Shown: one piece after another, positions 61,845 to 64,000 of the stretch | How positions within the stretch are numbered: position 1 is the stretch's first letter | How the letters are laid out: each line of letters starts with the position of its first letter | DNA from: Bacteroidetes bacterium UBA2664 | GTDB lineage: Bacteria; Bacteroidota; Rhodothermia; Balneolales; Balneolaceae | Length of the DNA: 64,000 nucleotides | Assembly: GCA_002359315.1 (NCBI GenBank) | Contig: DEMS01000028.1 | Location: 62,192 to 126,191 of the forward strand | Reading direction: 5' to 3' | Notes under the pieces: model-generated | Seen by the model: only the letters and a program-made list of their open reading frames with translations | Told to the model about the DNA's origin: nothing | The model's database searches: none | Made by a program: the position numbers and the translations under genes

Positions 61845-63643
61845 AAATTTTTGATAGTATCACCTATTATCTGGGAGTATACAGACATTTTATAGGTAGA
61901 AGACTCTATCTGGTTTTTGCATTAACCGCCGCTGCGGCAATTACTGAAGGGTTTGGAATCACCCTTATTCTACCCTTGATCGATGCTGCAGATGCCGGCG
62001 ACGGTGGACTGGATGATGGTTCTATAGCGGTTCGTATTCTCTATTCAATTCTTGCATTTTTGGGAATATCAGGATCAGTAGTTGGCATTCTGCTTTTTAT
62101 TGGAATTATTTTTATAGGTAAGGGACTCATTAAATTTATTGATGGCGGATATTCAAGCTTTTTGAGGGCTCAACTCATGAGAGAGATCAAAAGCAAGATG
62201 TTTAATGCTTATCGAGAAATGGATTACTACTACTATGCCCATAACAACACGGGGCATTTTATCAATGTAATTAATGGTCAGGTAAATAACTTTTTAAGAA
62301 CATTTGATACATTTACCCGCTTCCTGAAAATGATCATTATTAGTATTTCATACTTATCTATTGCCTTTCTTATTGCGTGGAACTTTGCTTTAATGGCGAT
62401 AGGAATCGGGATTTTACTATTATTTTTATTCAAAACGCTTAATAAATATGTGCAGGAATTATCCAGATTAACAGCTTCCGAAGAGAGCATCCTCAGTAAA
62501 TTTCTTGTGCAAACGATTCAATCGTTTAAATACCTCGCTTCTACAAACCAGATGCAACATCTGAAAGGAGGGGTAATGGGAAGTATCAGTAAACTTTCCA
62601 AATATATGTTCAAACAGGGCGCGGCAAGTGCATTTACCGAGGCTATCAGAGAACCGGTATCTGTAATCTTCTTGTTATTTGTGATCATTATTCAGGTAAT
62701 GGTCTTTAATGCGCCTATAGCCCCAATTTTTGTCGCTTTACTTTTGTTCCACAGAGGAATGCAGCACATGATAGGTATTCAGGATGACTGGCAAAGAACG
62801 ATGGAAAAAATCGGGTCTCTTGAAATGGTTGTTGACGAATTTGAAAAACTTGCAGTTCATAAAGAGATTAGCGGTGATGTAGCTTTAGGTGATTTTTCAA
62901 ATGAGATCAAATTTGAAAATGTCTTTTTTAAATACGAAGATAAAGATGATCATGTCCTGAAAAATGTAAATTTAACCATTCCGGTAAATAACATGATTGC
63001 CTTTGTGGGCGAATCGGGTGCCGGCAAGTCTACATTAATTGATATGCTAACGCTGCTCCTTAGGCCACAGAAGGGAGAAATCTATATTGATGGCGTAAAT
63101 TCCACTGATGTAAATTTGGAAACCTGGCGTTCACAGATCGGATACGTTTCCCAGGAAACGGTTGTATTTGATGATACAATGGCAAACAATATTTGTTTGT
63201 GGAAAGGGGATTATAAAAACGATCCTGATGTGCGAAATAGAGTTCATGAGGCAGCAAAGAGAGCTTATGCCCATGAGTTTATATCTGAACTTAGTGAGGA
63301 GTATGAAACGGTCGTAGGTGATCGGGGAGTTAGGCTTTCCGGCGGACAAAGACAGAGACTTTTTATTGCCAGAGAGCTATATAAAGATCCGAATCTATTG
63401 ATTCTGGATGAGGCTACAAGTTCTTTAGATACAGATTCAGAACAATTTATTCAAAAAAGTATTGACTCTTTAAAGGGTTCGATGACCGTTGTGATTATTG
63501 CACACAGGCTCTCAACGATTAAAAACTCTGACCTGATTTATGTAATTGAGAAAGGGAAAATAATAGAAAGTGGGTCATATGATGATTTAACGCTGAATCG
63601 AAAGACCCGATTTTCGGAAATGGTTCAAATTCAGAGTTTATAA
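61841..63643 (+). CDS. ABC transporter, permease-ATPase fusion (lipid-linked glycan flippase type)
   Basis: A 600-residue half-transporter of the MsbA/PglK type. About six membrane segments lie in residues 15-330. The ATPase domain follows: Walker A GESGAGKSTLI near 389, signature LSGGQRQRLFIAREL near 499, Walker B ILDEATSSLD near 522, and switch His in IAHRLST near 552. The start is TTG overlapping the previous stop (TTGA). In glycan loci such proteins flip lipid-linked oligosaccharide across the membrane. It is placed between Wzz and a glycosyltransferase. Confidence 0.92.
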   Translation: MKIFDSITYYLGVYRHFIGRRLYLVFALTAAAAITEGFGITLILPLIDAADAGDGGLDDGSIAVRILYSILAFLGISGSVVGILLFIGIIFIGKGLIKFIDGGYSSFLRAQLMREIKSKMFNAYREMDYYYYAHNNTGHFINVINGQVNNFLRTFDTFTRFLKMIIISISYLSIAFLIAWNFALMAIGIGILLLFLFKTLNKYVQELSRLTASEESILSKFLVQTIQSFKYLASTNQMQHLKGGVMGSISKLSKYMFKQGAASAFTEAIREPVSVIFLLFVIIIQVMVFNAPIAPIFVALLLFHRGMQHMIGIQDDWQRTMEKIGSLEMVVDEFEKLAVHKEISGDVALGDFSNEIKFENVFFKYEDKDDHVLKNVNLTIPVNNMIAFVGESGAGKSTLIDMLTLLLRPQKGEIYIDGVNSTDVNLETWRSQIGYVSQETVVFDDTMANNICLWKGDYKNDPDVRNRVHEAAKRAYAHEFISELSEEYETVVGDRGVRLSGGQRQRLFIARELYKDPNLLILDEATSSLDTDSEQFIQKSIDSLKGSMTVVIIAHRLSTIKNSDLIYVIEKGKIIESGSYDDLTLNRKTRFSEMVQIQSL

Positions 63644-63770
63644 TTCACCTTTACTTATCTTTTAGAAGCTCTATCAAATATATATAACCCTTAACATGGT
63701 AAAAAGAACCATTTATAAATTCTTATCATATCTGACTAAAAATTAGAATAATTGATTACGGGATTGTGGA

Positions 63771-64000
63771 ATGATAAATAAACTTGCCATAGTAATACCC
63801 GCTTTTAAGGCTGATTTTCTGAAAGAAACATTGGAGAGTATAAAAAATCAGACAGATCAGCGATTTCGTTTATACATTTTTGATGATGCCAGTCCACACG
63901 AAATAAAAGAGTTAGTTGAGGGATCAAATCTACCCAAAGACGTAGTCTATCATCAATTTGATGAGAATTTAGGTCAACATTCAATTGTAAAACAGTGGGA
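63771..64000 (+). CDS. Family 2 glycosyltransferase, N-terminal part (runs off window)
   Basis: The frame opens with ATG at 63771 and is still open at the window end (76 codons). The start LAIVIPAFKADFLKETLESI and then YIFDDASPHE followed by NLGQ are the N-terminal nucleotide-binding strands of GT-A, family 2. Donor and acceptor cannot be predicted. It continues the polysaccharide gene series. Confidence 0.85.
   Translation, partial: MINKLAIVIPAFKADFLKETLESIKNQTDQRFRLYIFDDASPHEIKELVEGSNLPKDVVYHQFDENLGQHSIVKQW

Noticed and set aside
1..64000. Search for CRISPR arrays, insertion sequences, integrases, toxin-antitoxin pairs and defence genes
   Set aside because: No regularly spaced direct repeats with unique spacers, no transposase-like or nuclease-helicase proteins were found.

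Overview
The window looks like a chromosomal segment of a Balneolota/Rhodothermota-type bacterium, a relative of the Bacteroidota such as Balneola, Gracilimonas or Rhodohalobacter. This placement is inferred from protein families and composition, not from a 16S gene. The signs are an AT-rich genome, lipoproteins and a TonB receptor of Bacteroidota style, a DUF4856-imelysin-HTTM-TonB operon, a DUF5916 outer-membrane protein, a class II DAHP synthase, and one promoter fitting the Bacteroidota -33/-7 pattern (TTTG, 20 bases, TAnnTTTG-like). Most of the window is core chromosome. No prophage, insertion sequence, integrase or CRISPR array was found.

Layout. At 1-9846, all on the minus strand, are the 5' end of a tRNA-Gly, a cupin and a RuBisCO-like protein (probably the methylthioadenosine-isoprenoid shunt) behind purA, then a STAS protein, secF, secD, an unknown exported protein and uvrA. 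At 10313-20289, on the plus strand, are a class II DAHP synthase and a proteostasis group: Hsp20, an HtrA/Deg protease, a CbpA-like DnaJ protein, a secreted S1/P1 nuclease, a small exported protein behind a cluster of AAGCGCTT palindromes, and ClpB. Two inverted-repeat elements with 7-base-periodic arms (9959-10183 and 14055-14189) sit between genes here.

At 20294-33905 are DUF1761, an M29 aminopeptidase, a CcmA-like ABC ATPase, a very acidic repeat protein, a biotin-dependent carboxyltransferase, a CBS protein, RarA, an FMN reductase, a two-component system and an M1 aminopeptidase lipoprotein. At 34127-42777 is a catabolic and outer-membrane stretch: DUF805, a GH32 fructan hydrolase lipoprotein, a sugar-porter MFS protein, a secreted esterase, a DUF5916 barrel and an SMP-30-like propeller.

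At 42948-49222 (minus) is the DUF4856-imelysin-HTTM-TonB receptor operon. Its promoter overlaps one of two TTAGA-N5-TCTAA-type inverted repeats that resemble a Fur box, so iron uptake is the likely job. Then come tRNA-Leu(TAA), a small membrane-protein operon with a winged-helix regulator, a lipoprotein and a secreted phosphodiesterase-fold protein. From 53431 to the right edge is a surface-polysaccharide region: GalE, an Hpt protein and a thioesterase on minus; then on plus a WecA/MraY-type initiating transferase, a UDP-sugar dehydrogenase, a PglF/CapD-type dehydratase, a Wzz-like protein, an ABC flippase and the start of a family 2 glycosyltransferase. Several genes here seem to start with TTG.

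The most interesting items are the purA-linked RuBisCO-like/cupin pair, the Fur-box-controlled DUF4856 operon, the AAGCGCTT operator cluster before an unknown exported protein, the two heptad-repeat inverted elements, and the acidic protein with repeated P-[IM]-aromatic motifs.
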